Below are positions 21,401 to 34,082 of a stretch of 64,000 nucleotides of DNA, one piece after another. The DNA is from Vigna angularis. Taxonomy: Eukaryota > Streptophyta > Magnoliopsida > Fabales > Fabaceae. The notes under the pieces were generated by a model, which was not told the DNA's origin, ran no database searches, and saw nothing but the letters and a program-made list of their open reading frames with translations. Each line of letters starts with the position of its first letter. Within the stretch, counting starts at the first letter, position 1. The position numbers and the translations under genes were made by a program. The DNA lies in assembly GCF_016808095.1 (NCBI RefSeq), contig NC_068971.1, positions 8,630,501-8,694,500 on the forward strand, in the 5' to 3' direction.

Positions 21401-21723
21401 CAATATTTCACGTGTCACAACTAAAGAAGGCTGTGGGTGAGAAGAGGGTGGAGAAGGCACCTCCGGCAGAGTTACAAGCAGACGGACCCTTGTTTTGGCC
21501 GGTGAGAATTTTAGACAGAAGAACAAGGTAGCTGGCATCAGAGGAAATACCTCAGGTGTTGATAGAGTGGCAAGAAGGGGATCAAGAGGGCGCCACCTGG
21601 GAAGACGTGGCAACCATACAGGATCAGTATCCTGAATTCAACCTTGGGGTCAAGGTTGTTGGAGGGGAGGGGAGTAATGTCAGGGAACTAATTGTATATA
21701 AGAGAAGGAGAAAAGCAACATAG
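18437..21723 (+). pseudogene. chromovirus pol pseudogene (element D)
   Basis: Fragments in order: retropepsin (LIDSGASHNFIG near 18565) ending at a stop at 18776; a deletion between protease and RT; RT from 19056 ([20 protein letters not shown]) with a one-base loss in a G-run near 19240; RT palm with FFDDILVY; an in-frame TAA at 19817; RNase H (VECDASWCGVGAVL) and integrase (GGHSGVFRTYRK, CVICQQHKH, the DRG and DTDGQTE motifs of the DDE core); a frameshift near 21180; and an in-frame TAG at 21529. The C-terminus (VLIEWQEGDQEGATWED) resembles the chromodomain-type end of chromoviruses, which in that group is thought to steer integration. The frame ends about 45 bases inside the LTR. Confidence 0.82.
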
Positions 21724-22007
21724 CCTAACTGCTAGGGCAGTTAGGTAGGAGGGGGTTGGGTTTCTGTTAGTCTGTTAGTGGGCTGAATAAAAGGAGGTTA
21801 GGAGTTGTATAGTGGGGAGTTTTTTGGAGTCTTATTGATTGTACAAGAACTCTTGGAGTTCTTTGGGTGAGGTTAAGCTCTCTGAGTACCCTGTATTCAC
21901 CATTTTCTGAATTCTTTTGCAATAAAAGGAGGCTGTATAATTCAGAGAACCTGTGTTGTGGTGTGTTCTAGTGATATTCATAGGTTCTTTATTAAAAGAA
22001 CCAATCA
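21678..22007 (+). repeat. 3' LTR of chromovirus D
   Basis: Starts TGTCAGGGAACTAAT after the purine tract and ends CCAATCA, so both termini are TG...CA. It holds a polyadenylation-like AATAAAAGG near 21925. The next base is myosin-array sequence. Confidence 0.8.
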
Positions 22008-23805
22008 AACACCCTCAACCAAAGTTCTACCAACAACTCGTCTTTAATAGTTTTTCCCTAAATTTATTTTAGTCCAGATCCAGCACTTGATGACAAGGGC
22101 AAGATGAAACAAAATACTCATCTCTATCCCATGAGATTCTGTGTAATTCCCATACAAAAGCCGTCAAAGTTTAGTCAAAATACTAACTAATGCCCCACAT
22201 GTGAGCCTTGTATGCTGGACCATCTTTAAACTGAACTGGAGACCGAAAAACATAAGACTATTCAAGCAATACATGCACGGATGGTTAAAATAAGGAAAAA
22301 GTTAACTTAAATCAGGAAAAAGTTACCTTAAATCATTTCTAGGATGGTTGTGTCAGTAATTGCATAAACATTACGGCTTTCAATTGCCTTACACTTGTAG
22401 GTTTCAACCGAGTCATTACCAAAAAAAGGAACTTTCTTACAGGGATTTAAAGCAACCAAAACGGGCCCAGCTTTCGTCTGAATTAAATAGTCATGCACTT
22501 AAAGATGTTGTGATTTGGAAACTAAACGAAGAGAGAATATTAGGAAATATAAGCTTACATAGATCATATCTTGGTTGTACCTATATTGCAGGTTGAATAA
22601 ATCTGCTGGTACATTTAAATAACTAAGTTGCATGAGGTCATCCACTCTATTAAGAATATCGGGATTAGCTGTCACCAACTTATCCTCTTTCACCTTTAAA
22701 ACCTATGATAGGCTGGACTGTACAATTAATCAGACCAAAAAGAACTTAACAGTCTAGAAAAACAATGTTGCTTATCTTACGTTCCCATCTGGCAGTGAAA
22801 TGACAGATTCTGGTCCGGAAGTTGTTATTATCTTTACCAGCTCCCAATCCCATTTGGTAGTTGAAGCCATAACTGAAGCTTCTAATATAATGAACTCCAA
22901 AAGTAAGACAAACAACCAAAATATTTAAATTATCCATTAATGGGATCAAACAAACTCAATAAAGAAAAAGACTTATTCCCTTTAATATTAAATTATCTTC
23001 GTTTGAAAATTTTCAAACATATTATCAAAGCAACGAGGAGTGCATTCTATTCCCAGCTGACCATATCCACAAGCATCCATATTGAATTGAAAAAAACCTA
23101 ATGAATCAACCAAAAGAATCAATATAATAAATTGGAAATCTTACAAAACGACTCCAGTTCTCATTTCTTACTGTTTTTCCATTACCAAAGGCTTCTAGTA
23201 TTGGATTAGTCTTTAATATCTCGTTCTCTATTCTGCTTCCTCCACCAAGGGCAGCCAAGTATTGCATTGCAATTTTTGCTGTCTCGGTCTTTCCGACTCT
23301 ACCCTCACCACTGAATATGTAGATAAAAGGAGTTATTACAAGTTTTATTTCAAAGTCAACTAAGGGCACACTAGGTTTAGGAAACCAGATCGATCACCAC
23401 ATTATGCTGAAAACATTGAGCACCAAATACAAACTTTTCCAATCAATGTACATCTATGAATGGAAAATGAGACAATCACCTTAAATTCGGAGTCCCACCC
23501 ACTTAAAGTTCCTCTGTTATATAAATGTTAACGTCTCAAGGATGATAGATTGGTAGAGAATAACTAAAAAGAATACCACGAAGAACTACAAGGGAGACCT
23601 GATACTAAATAAAATGACACGAAGCAAGCAATTAAACGACAAAACAAATCCATACATCCAGACGCTTGAATGTTGAAATTTTTCAGAAACAAGAGTTTCT
23701 TTTTAATCTATAGGAAAATAATATGAAACCAAATTAACGAACAATATGGAAAATTCATTTCGCTTTAGTCTTTAATTTATCTAGAGAACGAGAGCCACTT
23801 TAATA
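22008..23805 (-). pseudogene. myosin VIII-like fragment, unit U1
   Basis: Lacks about 190 bp at its low-coordinate end because of the retroelement cluster. Minus-strand exons: P-loop 23145-23310 ([12 protein letters not shown] where an intact myosin has GESGAGKTETAK), a 22781-22881 (WELVKIITTSG, SVISLPDG), b 22559-22702 (VKEDKLVTANPDILN, NLQYRYNQDMIY), and c 22327-22477 (AGPVLVA and PHVYAITD-type sequence, here frame-damaged). The three catalytically important parts of a motor head beyond the P-loop (switch I, switch II, converter) are absent. It shares private variants with U5. Confidence 0.78.
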
Positions 23806-25850
23806 TTATTTCACTTGGTTAGAAAAAATTTTCAGGGAGCTAAACAGAAAAATGAACCAATGATAAAAAATATTACCAGCTTAAGAAATAAGAAAATTTG
23901 ACAACTAAAGCTGCTACTAATCCTTTGAACACCCTCAACTATGGTTCTACCAACAACTCCTCTTTAATAGTTTTTGCCTAAATTTATTTTTGTCCTGATC
24001 CAGCACTTGATGACAAGGGCAAGCTGAAAGAAAATACTCATCTCTATCCCATGAGATTCTGTGTAAATCCCATACAAAAGCCGTAAATATTTAGTCAAAA
24101 TACTGAGTAAGACCCCACATGTGAGCCTTGTATACTGGACCATCTTTAAACTCAAGTGGAGAGCAAAAAACTGAAAACTAATACACAAGCAATACATGCA
24201 TAGATTGAAACTGAAATTAAAACATACACTGAAGCATGTCTTAAAGAAGCAACAAACACCAAATAGTTTTCGATTACCTATCACTCGGAAAAATAGAATT
24301 AATCAAGAAATACTAACCTTATAATTATGATTAATTCACTTCATTTGTAAGCAAAGCAGTACAAGGGTATACGTTAAAATCAATGGAAACAGCATGACTT
24401 TTTGAAACTTCATCCAAAAATGAAAAATAAGGAAAAAGTTACCTCAAATCATTTCTAGGATGGTTGTGTCGGTAATTGCATAAACATGAGGGCTTTCAAT
24501 TGCCTTACACTGGTAGGTTTCAATATAGTCATTACCAAAAACAGGAACTTTCTTAAAGGGATTTACAGCAACCAAAACGGGCCCAGCTTTCGTCTGAATT
24601 AAATAGTCATGCACTTAAAGATATTATGATTTGGAAACTAAAGGAAGAGAGAAAATTACAAGATATAAGCTTACATAGATCATATCTTGGTTGTGTCTAT
24701 ATTGCAGGTTGAATAAAACTGCTGCTTCATTTAAATAACTAGGTTGCATGAGGTCATCCACTCCATTAAGAATGTCCGGACTACCTGGCACCACATTATC
24801 CTCTTTCACCTTTAAAACCTAAGATAGGGTGGAGTGTACAATTAATCAGATCAAAAAGCACTTAACAGTCGAGACAAACAATGTTGCGTAACTTAGTTTC
24901 CCATCTGGCAGTGAAATGACAGATTCAACTCCGGAAGTTGTTATTATCTTTACCAGCTCCCAATCCCCATTTGGTATTTGAAGCCATAACTGAAGCTTCT
25001 GATATAATGAACTCCAAAACTAAGACAAACAATCAAAAAATTTAAATTATCCATTAATGGGATCAAACAAACTCAATAAAGAAAAGCAACGAGGAGTGCA
25101 TTCTATTCCAAGCTGAGCATATCCACAAGCATCCATATTGAATTGAAAGAAACCTAATGAATCAACGAAAAGAATCAATATAATAAATTGGAAATCTTAC
25201 AAAACGACTCAAGTTGTAATTTCTTAATGTTTTTCCATTACCAAAGGCTTGTAGTATTGGATTAGTCTTTAATATCTCGTTCTCTATTCCGCTTCCTCCA
25301 CCAAGGGCAGCCAAGTATTGCATTGCTATTTTTGCTGTCTCGGTCTTTCCGACTCCACCCTCACGACTGAATATGTAGATAAAAGGAGTTATTACAAGTT
25401 TTATTTCAAAGTCAACTAAGGGCATACTAGGTTTAGGAAACCAGATTGATCACCACATTATGCTGAAAACATTGAGCAACAAATACAAACTTTACCAATC
25501 AAAGTACATCTATGAATGGAAAATTAGACAATCACCTTAAATTCGGAGTCTCACCCAATAAAAGTTCCTCTGTTAAATAAATGTTAACGTGTCAAGGATG
25601 ATAGATTGGTAGCAAATAACTAAAAAGAATACAACGAAGAACTACAAGGGAGACCTGATACCAAATAAAATTACACGAAACAAGCAATTAAACCACAAAA
25701 AAAATCCATACATCCAGACGCTGGAAAGTTGAAATTTTTAAGAAACAAGAGTTTCTATTTAATCTATATGAAAATAATATCAAACCAAATTAACGAACAA
25801 TATGGAAAATGCATTTCTCTTTAGTCTTTCATTTATCTAGAGAACGAGAG
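23806..25850 (-). pseudogene. myosin VIII-like fragment, unit U2
   Basis: Exons on the minus strand: P-loop 25201-25366 ([12 protein letters not shown]), a about 24896-24995 with its donor site mutated, b 24675-24818, c 24443-24593. It lacks about 60 bp present in other units between the P-loop exon and exon a (after 25084), which makes it the shortest complete unit. The 23964-24284 segment is open on the minus strand in this and several other units but matches no protein I recognise and is probably intron. Confidence 0.75.
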
Positions 25851-25862
25851 CAACTTTAATAC

Positions 25863-26018
25863 TGTTAGAATTATTGTATTTGTATTTAGATGTGAGTTGT
25901 GAGTGTGCTGTATGTGAGTGTGTGTGAGGTGTGTACCACTCACTTAATCCTATAAGTATAGGATTAAGGAGAAGGGTGTAAGTAAACCAAGTTATTCAAT
26001 ATACATTTTAATTTAACA
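25863..26018 (+). repeat. 5' LTR of the non-autonomous element
   Basis: TGTTAGAATTATTG ... TTTAATTTAACA. A tract near 25945-25969 forms a short palindrome (aatcctataagtataggatt). Confidence 0.92.
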
Positions 26019-26819
26019 TGGTATGAGAGCAGGTTCTCTGATCCTTCTCTGTGGTCTTTGCCGTCTGCCGGCGGCCGGCCGCCATGGCCGCCGGCAGCCC
26101 TAAAATCACCGCTGGCAGCCCCTAAAATTACCGCCGGCAGCCCCTAAAATTTCTATCGTGGGTTGTCCACCAATACTGTCACTACTGTTTGCACTTGTCC
26201 GGTGCCGTTTTTTGCGGTTATCTCTCATCTGTCCGCTGCTGTCCGCCACCGTCGTCACCGCCGGCAGCCCTCAAATTTCAGTCGGCATTTCTCTTCTTCT
26301 TAAATCTGCGCCACAGTCGACACCAATCTAGACCCAGCCAGCCACTGCTGTCGCCGCCTCTTTCCGCAGCCGTCGCTGCTAACTCCGTCACCGCCGGCCG
26401 CCGCTGCCGCCACCGCCGACCACCGTCACAGTTCCGACGGGTGACCTGCGGATCTGGACAATCTCTTCGAGCGACGACCAACCACGCCGGTTTCGAGAGC
26501 CAGTTCTCAGTCACGCGCCGCCACGCAGTGCTTCTTTCCGGCCAGTTCGTCGCCGGCCACCGTCACCGTTCCGACCGGCGACCACTGGATCTGGTTCGCC
26601 TCTTCCCGCGATGGCCAACCCCGCCGGTGCCGGCATCTGATTCTTCCACACGCTCCGCCACGCGCCGCTTCTTCGTACGCTGCGAACAGACGCGTACAGC
26701 TCACGCGCCGCCCTCTGCTCGCCGGAAAGTCTCCGCGACACCTCCATAGCCGTCGTCTGGACCTCCTCTCTATGTTCAGACTCTCAGAGCAGACATTGCT
26801 GCAATCTTCGTTTTCGCTT

Positions 26820-27015
26820 CCCGGCGCCGTTTCCGCTGTCCAGGCACCGTTTCCGCTGTCCAGGCGCCATTTCCGCTGTCCAGGCGCCGTTTCCGCTGTC
26901 CAGGCGCCTATTGTCCGCTGTGCAGGCGCCGTTTTGCTGCTGTTCAGGCGCCGTTTTGCTGCTCTGTTTTGCTGCTGTCCAGGCACCGTTTTGCCGCTGT
27001 CTGGCACCGTTTTGC
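26820..27015 (+). repeat. short GC-rich tandem repeat in the element leader
   Basis: About eight imperfect copies of an 18-21-bp motif, ccaggcgccgtttccgctgt and variants, in the interior of the non-autonomous element. Confidence 0.8.
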
Positions 27016-27555
27016 CTTGTTGTAACAGCTCATGTGAGCTCATGTGGAGTTGTTCTTTGAGACCGTCCGCTGAACTGAACTTCCGAAGTTATGGGTTTCA
27101 GATTTGTCCAAACCCTCGTACGGATCGGTTCTCACCCATTCTTCCACCTTCACGTTCATGTTGTTCAGTCGTGAGGGGGAGTATGCTTCCAACCACTGTA
27201 AGTCCCCATCACCTCGTCAGTCAGTGATGGCATGCAGGCCCCATCAGTCAGTGCTAGATGGCCGTCCCTGTAAGTCCCCATCATCTCGTCAATTAGTGAT
27301 GGCAGTCCCTGTAGTTTTGTCGCTTCCAGCCACTACATGCCCCATCAGAAAGTGATGACAATTTAGTCCCTACAGTGAGGGGGAGTATCATTCCAAGACA
27401 ACACTGCAAAGGAAATCTCGTGTGTTTGAAGACTTTCCAAGTTGAAGTTTCTTAGTGCTTGTATTTGCAATTTGGTTGATTGATGTTATTTCCATTTGAG
27501 TGTGTTTATTCCAAGCTTGGCTCATACAATATGTATGATCCAGCTTGAGGGGGAG

Positions 27556-27711
27556 TGTTAAAATTATTGTATTTGTATTTAGATGTGAGTTGTGAGTGTG
27601 CTGTATGTGAGTGTGTGTGAGGTGTGTACCACTCACTTAATCCTATAAGTATAGGATTAAGGAGAAGGGTGTAAGTAAACCAAGTTATTCAATATACATT
27701 TTAATTTAACA
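27556..27711 (+). repeat. 3' LTR of the non-autonomous element
   Basis: Same length as the 5' copy, with A for G at the sixth base. Followed by the AATAC duplication. Confidence 0.92.
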
Positions 27712-29859
27712 AATACTATTTCACTTGGTTAGATAAATATTTCAGGGACCTAACAGAAAAATGAACCAATGATAAAAAATATTACCAGCTTAAGAAATAA
27801 GAAAATTTGACAACTAAAGCTGCGACTAATCGTTTGAACACCCTCAACTAAAGTTCTACCAACAACTCCTCTTTAACAGTTTTTCCCTAAATTTATTTTA
27901 GTCCTGATCCAGCACTTGATGACAAGGGCAAGATGAACAAAAAACTCATCTCTATCCCATGAGATTCTGTGTAATTCCCATACAAAAGCCGTCAAAGTTT
28001 AGTCAAAATACTAACTAAGGCCCCACATGTGAGCCTTGTATGCTGGACCATCTTTAAACTGAAGTGGAGACCGAAAAACATAAGACTATTCAAGCAATAC
28101 ATGCACAGATTGAAATTGAAATGAAAACATACACTGAAGGATCTCTTAAAGAAGCAACAAACCCCAAATAGTTTTCGATTACCAGTCACTCGGAAAAATA
28201 GAATTAATCAAGAAATACTAACCTTATAATTATGATTGATTCCCTTCATTTGTAAGCAAAGCAGTACAAGGGTATACTTTAAAATGAATGGAAACAGCTT
28301 GGCTTTTTGAAACTTCATCCAAATATGAAAAATAAGGAAAAAGTTACCTCAAATCATTTCTACGATGGTTGTGTCGGTAATTGCATAAACATGAGGGCAT
28401 TCAATTGCCTTACATTTGTAGGTTTCAATATAGTCATTACCAAAAAAAGGAACTTTCTTAACGGGATTTACAGCAACCAAAACGGGCCCAGCTTTCGTCT
28501 GAATTAAATAGTCATGCACTTTAAGATGTTATGATTTAGAAACTAAATGAACAGAGAAAATTAGGAGATATAAACTTACATAAATCATATCTTGGTTGTC
28601 TATATTGCAGGTTGAATAAAACTGCTGGTTCATTTAAATAACTAAGATGCATGAGGTCATCCACTCCATTAAGAATGTCGGGAATAGCTGGCACCAAATT
28701 ATCCTCTTTCACCTTTAAAACCTATGATAAGGTGGAGTGAACAATTAATCAGACCAAAAAGAACTTAACAGTCTAGAGAAACAATGTTGCGTATCTTACT
28801 TTCCCATCTGGCAGTGAAATGACAGATTCAGCTCCGTATGTTGTTATTATCTTTACCAGCTCCCAATCCACATTTGGAAGTTGAAGCCATAACGGAAGCA
28901 TCTGATATAACAAACTCAAAAAGTAAGACAAACAAGTATAAAATTTAAATTATCCATTAATGGGATCAAACAAACTAAATAAAGAAAAGATTGATTCCCT
29001 TTAATATTAAATTATCTTCGTTTGAAAATTTTCAAACATATTATCAAAGCAATGAGGAGTGCATTCTATTCCCAGCTGAGCATATCCACTAGCATCCATA
29101 TTGAATTGAAAGAAACCTAATGAATCAACCAAAAGAATCAATATAACAAATTTCAAATCTCAAAAAACGACTAAAATTGCCATTTCTTAATGCTTTTCCA
29201 TTACCAAAGGCTTCTAGTATTGGATTACTCTTTAATATCTCGTTCTCTATTCCGCTTCCTCCACCAAGGGCAGCAGAGTATTGCATTGCTATTTTTGCTG
29301 TCTCGATCTTTCCGACTCCACCCTCACCACTGAATATGTAGATAAAAGGAGTTATTACAAGTTTTATTTCAACGACAACTAAGGGAACACTAGGCTTACG
29401 AAACCAGATTGATCACCACATTATGCTGAAAACATTGAGAACAAATACAAACTTTTCCAATTAAAGTACATCTATGCATGGAAAATGAGATAATCACCAT
29501 AAATTCGGGATCTCACCCACTAAAAGTTCCTCTGTTAAATAAATGTTAACGTGTCAAGAATGATAGATTGGTAGCGAATCACTAAAAGAATACCACGAAG
29601 AACTACAAGGGAGACCTGATACTAAATAAAATGACACGAAGCAAGCAATTAAACAACAAAACAAATCCATACCTCCAGCCGCTTGAAAGTTGAAATTTTT
29701 AAGACAAAAAAGTTTCTTTTTAATCAATATGAAAATAATATCAAACCAAATTAACAAACAACAAAGAAAATGCATTTCGCTTTAGTCTTTCATTTATCTA
29801 GAGAACAAAATGGAAAATGCATTAGTCTTTAGTCTTTCATTTATCTAGACAACAAGAGC

Positions 29860-31967
29860 CATTTAATATTATTTCACTTGGTTAGATAAATTTTTCAGCG
29901 AGCTAAACAGAAAAATGAACCAATGACAAAAAATATTACCAGCTTAAGAAATAAGAAAATTTGACAACAACAGTTGCTACTAATCCTTTGAACACCCTCA
30001 ACTAAAGTTCTACCAACAACTTCTCTTTAATAGTTTTTTCCTAAATTTATTTTAGTCCTGATCTAGCACTTGATGACAAGGGCAAGATGAAAGAAAATAC
30101 TCATCTCTATCCCATGAAATTCTGTGTAAATCCCATACAACAGCCGTAGAGGTTTAGTCAAATTACTGGGTAAGGCCCCACTTGTGAGCCTTGTATGCTG
30201 GACCATCTTTAAGCAGAAGTGGAGAGCGAAAAACTGAAGACTAATATTCAAGCAATACATGCACAGATTGAAACTGAAATTAAAACATACACCGAAGCAT
30301 CTCTTAAAGAACCAACGAACACCAAATAGTTTTCGATTACCTGTCACTCGGAAAAATAGAATTAATCAAGAAATACTAACCTTATAATTATTATTGATTC
30401 ACTTCATTTGTAAGGAAAGCAGTACAAGGGTATACTTTAAAATTAATGGAAACAGCTTGACTTTTTGAAACTTCATCCAAATATGCAAAATAAGGAAAAA
30501 GTTACCTCAAATTATTTCTAGGATGGTTGTGTCGGTAATTGCATAAACATGACGACTTTCAATTGCCTTACACTTGTAGGTTTCAATATGGTCATTACCA
30601 AAGAAAGGAACTTCTTAAAGCGATTTACAGCAACCAAAACAGGCCCAGCTTTCGTCTGAATTAAATAGTCATGCACTTAAAGATGTTATGATTTGGAAAC
30701 TAAACGAAGAGAGAATATTAGGAGATATAAGCTTACATAGATCATATCTTGGTTGTATCTATATTGCAGGATGAATAAATCTGCTGGTACATTTAAATAA
30801 CTAAGTTCCATGAGGTCATCCACTCCATTAAGAATGTCGGGAATAGCTGGCACCAAATTATCCTCTTTCACCTTTAAAACCTATGATAAGGTGGAGTGTA
30901 CAATTAATCAGACCAAAAAGATCTTAACAGTCTAGAGAAACAATGTTGCGTATCTTACTTTCCCATCTGGCAGTGAAATGACAGATTCAGCTCCGTATGT
31001 TGTTATTATCTTTACCAGCTCCCAATCCACATTTGGAAGTTGAAGCCATAACGGAAGCATCTGATATAACGAACTCAAAAAGTAAGACAAACAAGTATAA
31101 AATTTAAATTATCCATTAATGGGATCAAACAAACTAAATAAAGAAAAGATTGATTCCCTTTAATATTAAATTATCTTCGTTTGAAAATTTTCAAACATAT
31201 TATCAAAGCAATGAGGAGTGCATTCTATTCCCAGCTGAGCATATCCACTAGCATCCATATTGAATTGAAAGAAACCTAATGAATCAACCAAAAGAATCAA
31301 TATAACAAATTGCAAATCTTACAAAACGACTCAAATTGTCATTTCTTAATGCTTTTCCATTACCAAAGGCTTCTAGTATTGGATTAGTTTTTACTATCTT
31401 GTTCTCTATTCCGCTTCCTCCTCCAAGGACAACCAAGTATTGCATTGCTATTTTTGCTGTCTCGGTCTTTCCGACTCCACCCTCACCACTGAATATGTAG
31501 ATAAAAGGAGTTATTGCAAGTTTTATTTCAAAGTCAACTAAGGGCACACTAGATTTATGAAACCAGATTGATCACCACATTATGCTGAAAACATTGAGCA
31601 ACAAATACAAACTTTACCAACCGAAGTACATCTATGAATGGAAAGTGAGACAATCACCTTAAATTCGGAGCCTCACCCACTAAAAGTTCCTCTGTTAAAT
31701 AAATGTTAACGTGTCAAGGATGATAGATTGCTAGCAAATAACTAAAAAGAATACAACAAAGAACTACAAGGGAGACCTCATACCAAATAAAATTACACGA
31801 AACAAGTAATTAAACCACAAATCAAATCCATACATCCAGACGCTTGAAAGTTGAAATTTTTAAGAAACGTGAGTTTCTTTTTAATCTATACGAAAATAAT
31901 ATCAAATAACGAACAATATGGAAAATGCATTTCTCTTTAGTCTTTCATCTATCTAGAGAACGAGAGG
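29860..31967 (-). pseudogene. myosin VIII-like fragment, unit U4
   Basis: Exons: P-loop 31323-31488 ([19 protein letters not shown], closest to the family consensus), a about 30961-31060, b 30737-30880 (VKEDNLVPAIPDILNGVDD), c about 30506-30655 (contains a one-base loss near 30614). Exon a and its flank share unusual variants with U3 (a TCCGTATG string and a TATAACGAACTC-type flank), so the two are close relatives. Confidence 0.77.
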
Positions 31968-34082
31968 CACTTTAATATTATTTCACTTGGTTAGATAAAT
32001 TTTTCAGCGAGCTTAAAGAGAAAAATGAACCCATGATAAAAAATATTACCAGCTTAAGAAATAAGAAAATTTGACAACTAAAGTTGCTACTAATCCTTTG
32101 AACACCCTCAACTAAAGTTCTACCAACAACTCCTCTTTAATAGTTTTTTCCGAAATTTATTTTAGTCCTGATCCAGCACTTGATGACAAGGGAAAGATGA
32201 AAGAAAATACTAATCTCTATCCCATGAGATTCTGTGTAAATCCCATACAAAAGCCGTAAATGTTTAGTCAAAATACTGAATAAGGTCCCACATGAGCCTT
32301 GTATGCTGGACCATCTTTAAACTGAAGTGGAGAGCGAAAAACGGAAGACTAGTATTCAAGCAATACATACACAGATTGAAACTGAAATTAAAACATACAG
32401 TGAAGCATCTCTAAAACAAGTAACGAACACCAAATAGTTTTGGGTTACCAGTCACTCGGAAAAATAGAATTAATCAAGAAATACTAACTTTATAATTATG
32501 ATTGATTCCCTTCATTTGTAAGCAAAGCAGTACAAGGGTATACTTTAAAATGAATGGAAACAGCTTGACTCTTCGAAACTTCATCCAAATATGAAAAATA
32601 AGGAAAAAGTTACCTTAAATCATTTCTAGGATGGTTGTGTCACTAATTGCATAAACATGAGGGCTTTCAATTGCCTTACACTTGTAGGTTTCAACCGAGT
32701 CATTACCAAAAAAAGGAACTTTCTTACAGGGATTTAAAGCAACCAAAATGGGCCCAGCTTTTGTCTGAATTAAATAGTCATGCACTTAAAGATGTTATGA
32801 TTTGGAAACTAAACGAAGAGAGAATATTAGGAGATATAAGCTTACATAGATCATATCTTGGTTGTACCTATATTGCAGGTTGAATAAATCTGCTGGTACA
32901 TTTAAATAACTAAGTTCCATGAGGTCATCCACTCCATTAAGAATCTCGGCATTAGCTGTCACCAACTTATCCTCTTTCACCTTTAAAACCTATGATAAGC
33001 TGGACTGTACAATTAATCAGACCAAAAAGAACTTAACAGTCTTTAGAAACAATGTTGCGTATCTTACGTTCCCATCTGGCAGTGAAATGACAGATTCTGG
33101 TCCGGAAGTTGTTATTATCTTTACCAGCTCCCAATCCCATTTAGTAGTTGAAGCCATAACTGAAGCTTCTGATATAATGAACTCCAAAAGTAAGACAAAC
33201 AACCAAAATATTTAAATTATCCATTAATGGGATCAAACAAACTCAATAAAGAAAAAGACTTATTCCCTTTAATATTAAATTATCTTCGTTTGAAAATTTT
33301 CAAACATATTATCAAAGCAACGAGGAGTGCATTCTATTCCCAGCTGACCATATCCACAAGCATCCATATTGAATTGAAAGAAACCTAATGAATCAACCAA
33401 AAGAATCAATATAATAAATTGGAAATCTTACAAAACGACTCAAGTTCTCATTTCTTACTGTTTTTCCATTACCAAAGCCTTCTAGTATTGGATTAGTCTT
33501 TAATATCTCGTTCTCTATTCTGCTTCCTCCACCAAGGGCAGCCAAGTATTGCATTGCTATTTTTGCTGTCCCGGTCTTTCCGAGTCTACCCTCACCACTG
33601 AATATGTAGATAAAAGGAGTTATTACAAGTTTTATTTCAAAGTCAACTAAGGGCACACTAGGTTTAGGAAACCAGATCGATCACCACATTATGCTGAAAA
33701 CATTGAGCACCAAATACAAACTTTTCCAATCAATGTACATCTATGAATGGAAAATGAGACAATCACCTTCAATTCGGAGTCCCACCCACTTAAAGTTCCT
33801 CTGTTATATAAATGTTAACGTGTCAAGGATGATAGATTGGTAGAGAATAACTAAAAAGAATACCACGAAGAACTACAAGGGAGACCTGATACTAAATAAA
33901 ATGACACGAAGCAAGGAATTAAACGACAAAACAAATCCATACATCCAGACGCTTGAATGTTGAAATTTTTAAGAAGCAAGAGTTTCTTTTTAATCTATAG
34001 GAAAATAATATGAAACCAAATTAACGAACAATATGGAAAATGCATTTCGCTTTAGTCTTTAATTTATCTAGAGAACGAGAGC
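31968..34082 (-). pseudogene. myosin VIII-like fragment, unit U5
   Basis: Best-resolved unit. Exons with splice sites on the minus strand: P-loop 33432-33597, a 33068-33168, b 32846-32989, c 32614-32764. Acceptor AG and donor GT are visible at most edges. Exon a has lost one base in its G-run (WDWELVKIITTSG). The frame ends at exon c with a stop after the EMI-like residues, and the small exon that normally precedes the P-loop is not found. Confidence 0.8.

Larger units (their letters stand above)
18341..22007 (+). mobile_element. Ty3/gypsy chromovirus-type element D, 5'-truncated
   Basis: No 5' LTR, primer site or gag is found; the element starts near the protease. Protease, RT, RNase H, integrase and a chromodomain-like C-terminus follow, then a purine tract (21661-21674) and a 3' LTR ending at 22007, where myosin-array sequence resumes. 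Multiple frame breaks show it is dead. Confidence 0.8.
25863..27711 (+). mobile_element. non-autonomous copia-derived LTR element
   Basis: Two 156-bp LTRs (25863-26018 and 27556-27711) with TG...CA ends, differing at one base that I see. It has a Met-type primer binding site (TGGTATGAGAGC from 26019) and a polypurine tract (GAGGGGGAG, 27547-27555). The 5-bp target duplication AATAC is perfect (25858-25862 and 27712-27716). The 1.5-kb interior holds a GC-rich leader and the last dozen codons of a copia pol (SKLGSYNMYDPA then stop at about 27546). Gag, protease, integrase and RT are gone, so it must have moved with proteins from a relative. Open frames in the interior (for example 26189-26749) look like leader sequence, not genes. 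Confidence 0.92.
25851..29859 (-). pseudogene. myosin VIII-like fragment, unit U3 (split by an LTR element)
   Basis: Interrupted at 25863-27711 by the non-autonomous LTR element, with target AATAC. Exons: c 28348-28498, b about 28580-28721 (shorter than in sisters, with a deletion in the NLQYRYNQD segment), a about 28799-28899, P-loop about 29164-29329 with its donor site and reading frame damaged. The high-coordinate end carries a small local duplication of the atttatctagagaac string near 29770-29850. Confidence 0.72.

Noticed and set aside
23964..24284. Recurrent minus-strand frame (GNRKLFGVCCFF...) present in several array units
   Set aside because: Considered as an extra captured exon because it recurs, but it recurs simply because the whole unit does; stops and shifts vary between units and no splice edges or family match were seen.
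26189..27227. Open frames of 78-186 residues on both strands
   Set aside because: They fall in the GC-rich leader of the non-autonomous LTR element, overlap one another on both strands, and match no family I know.
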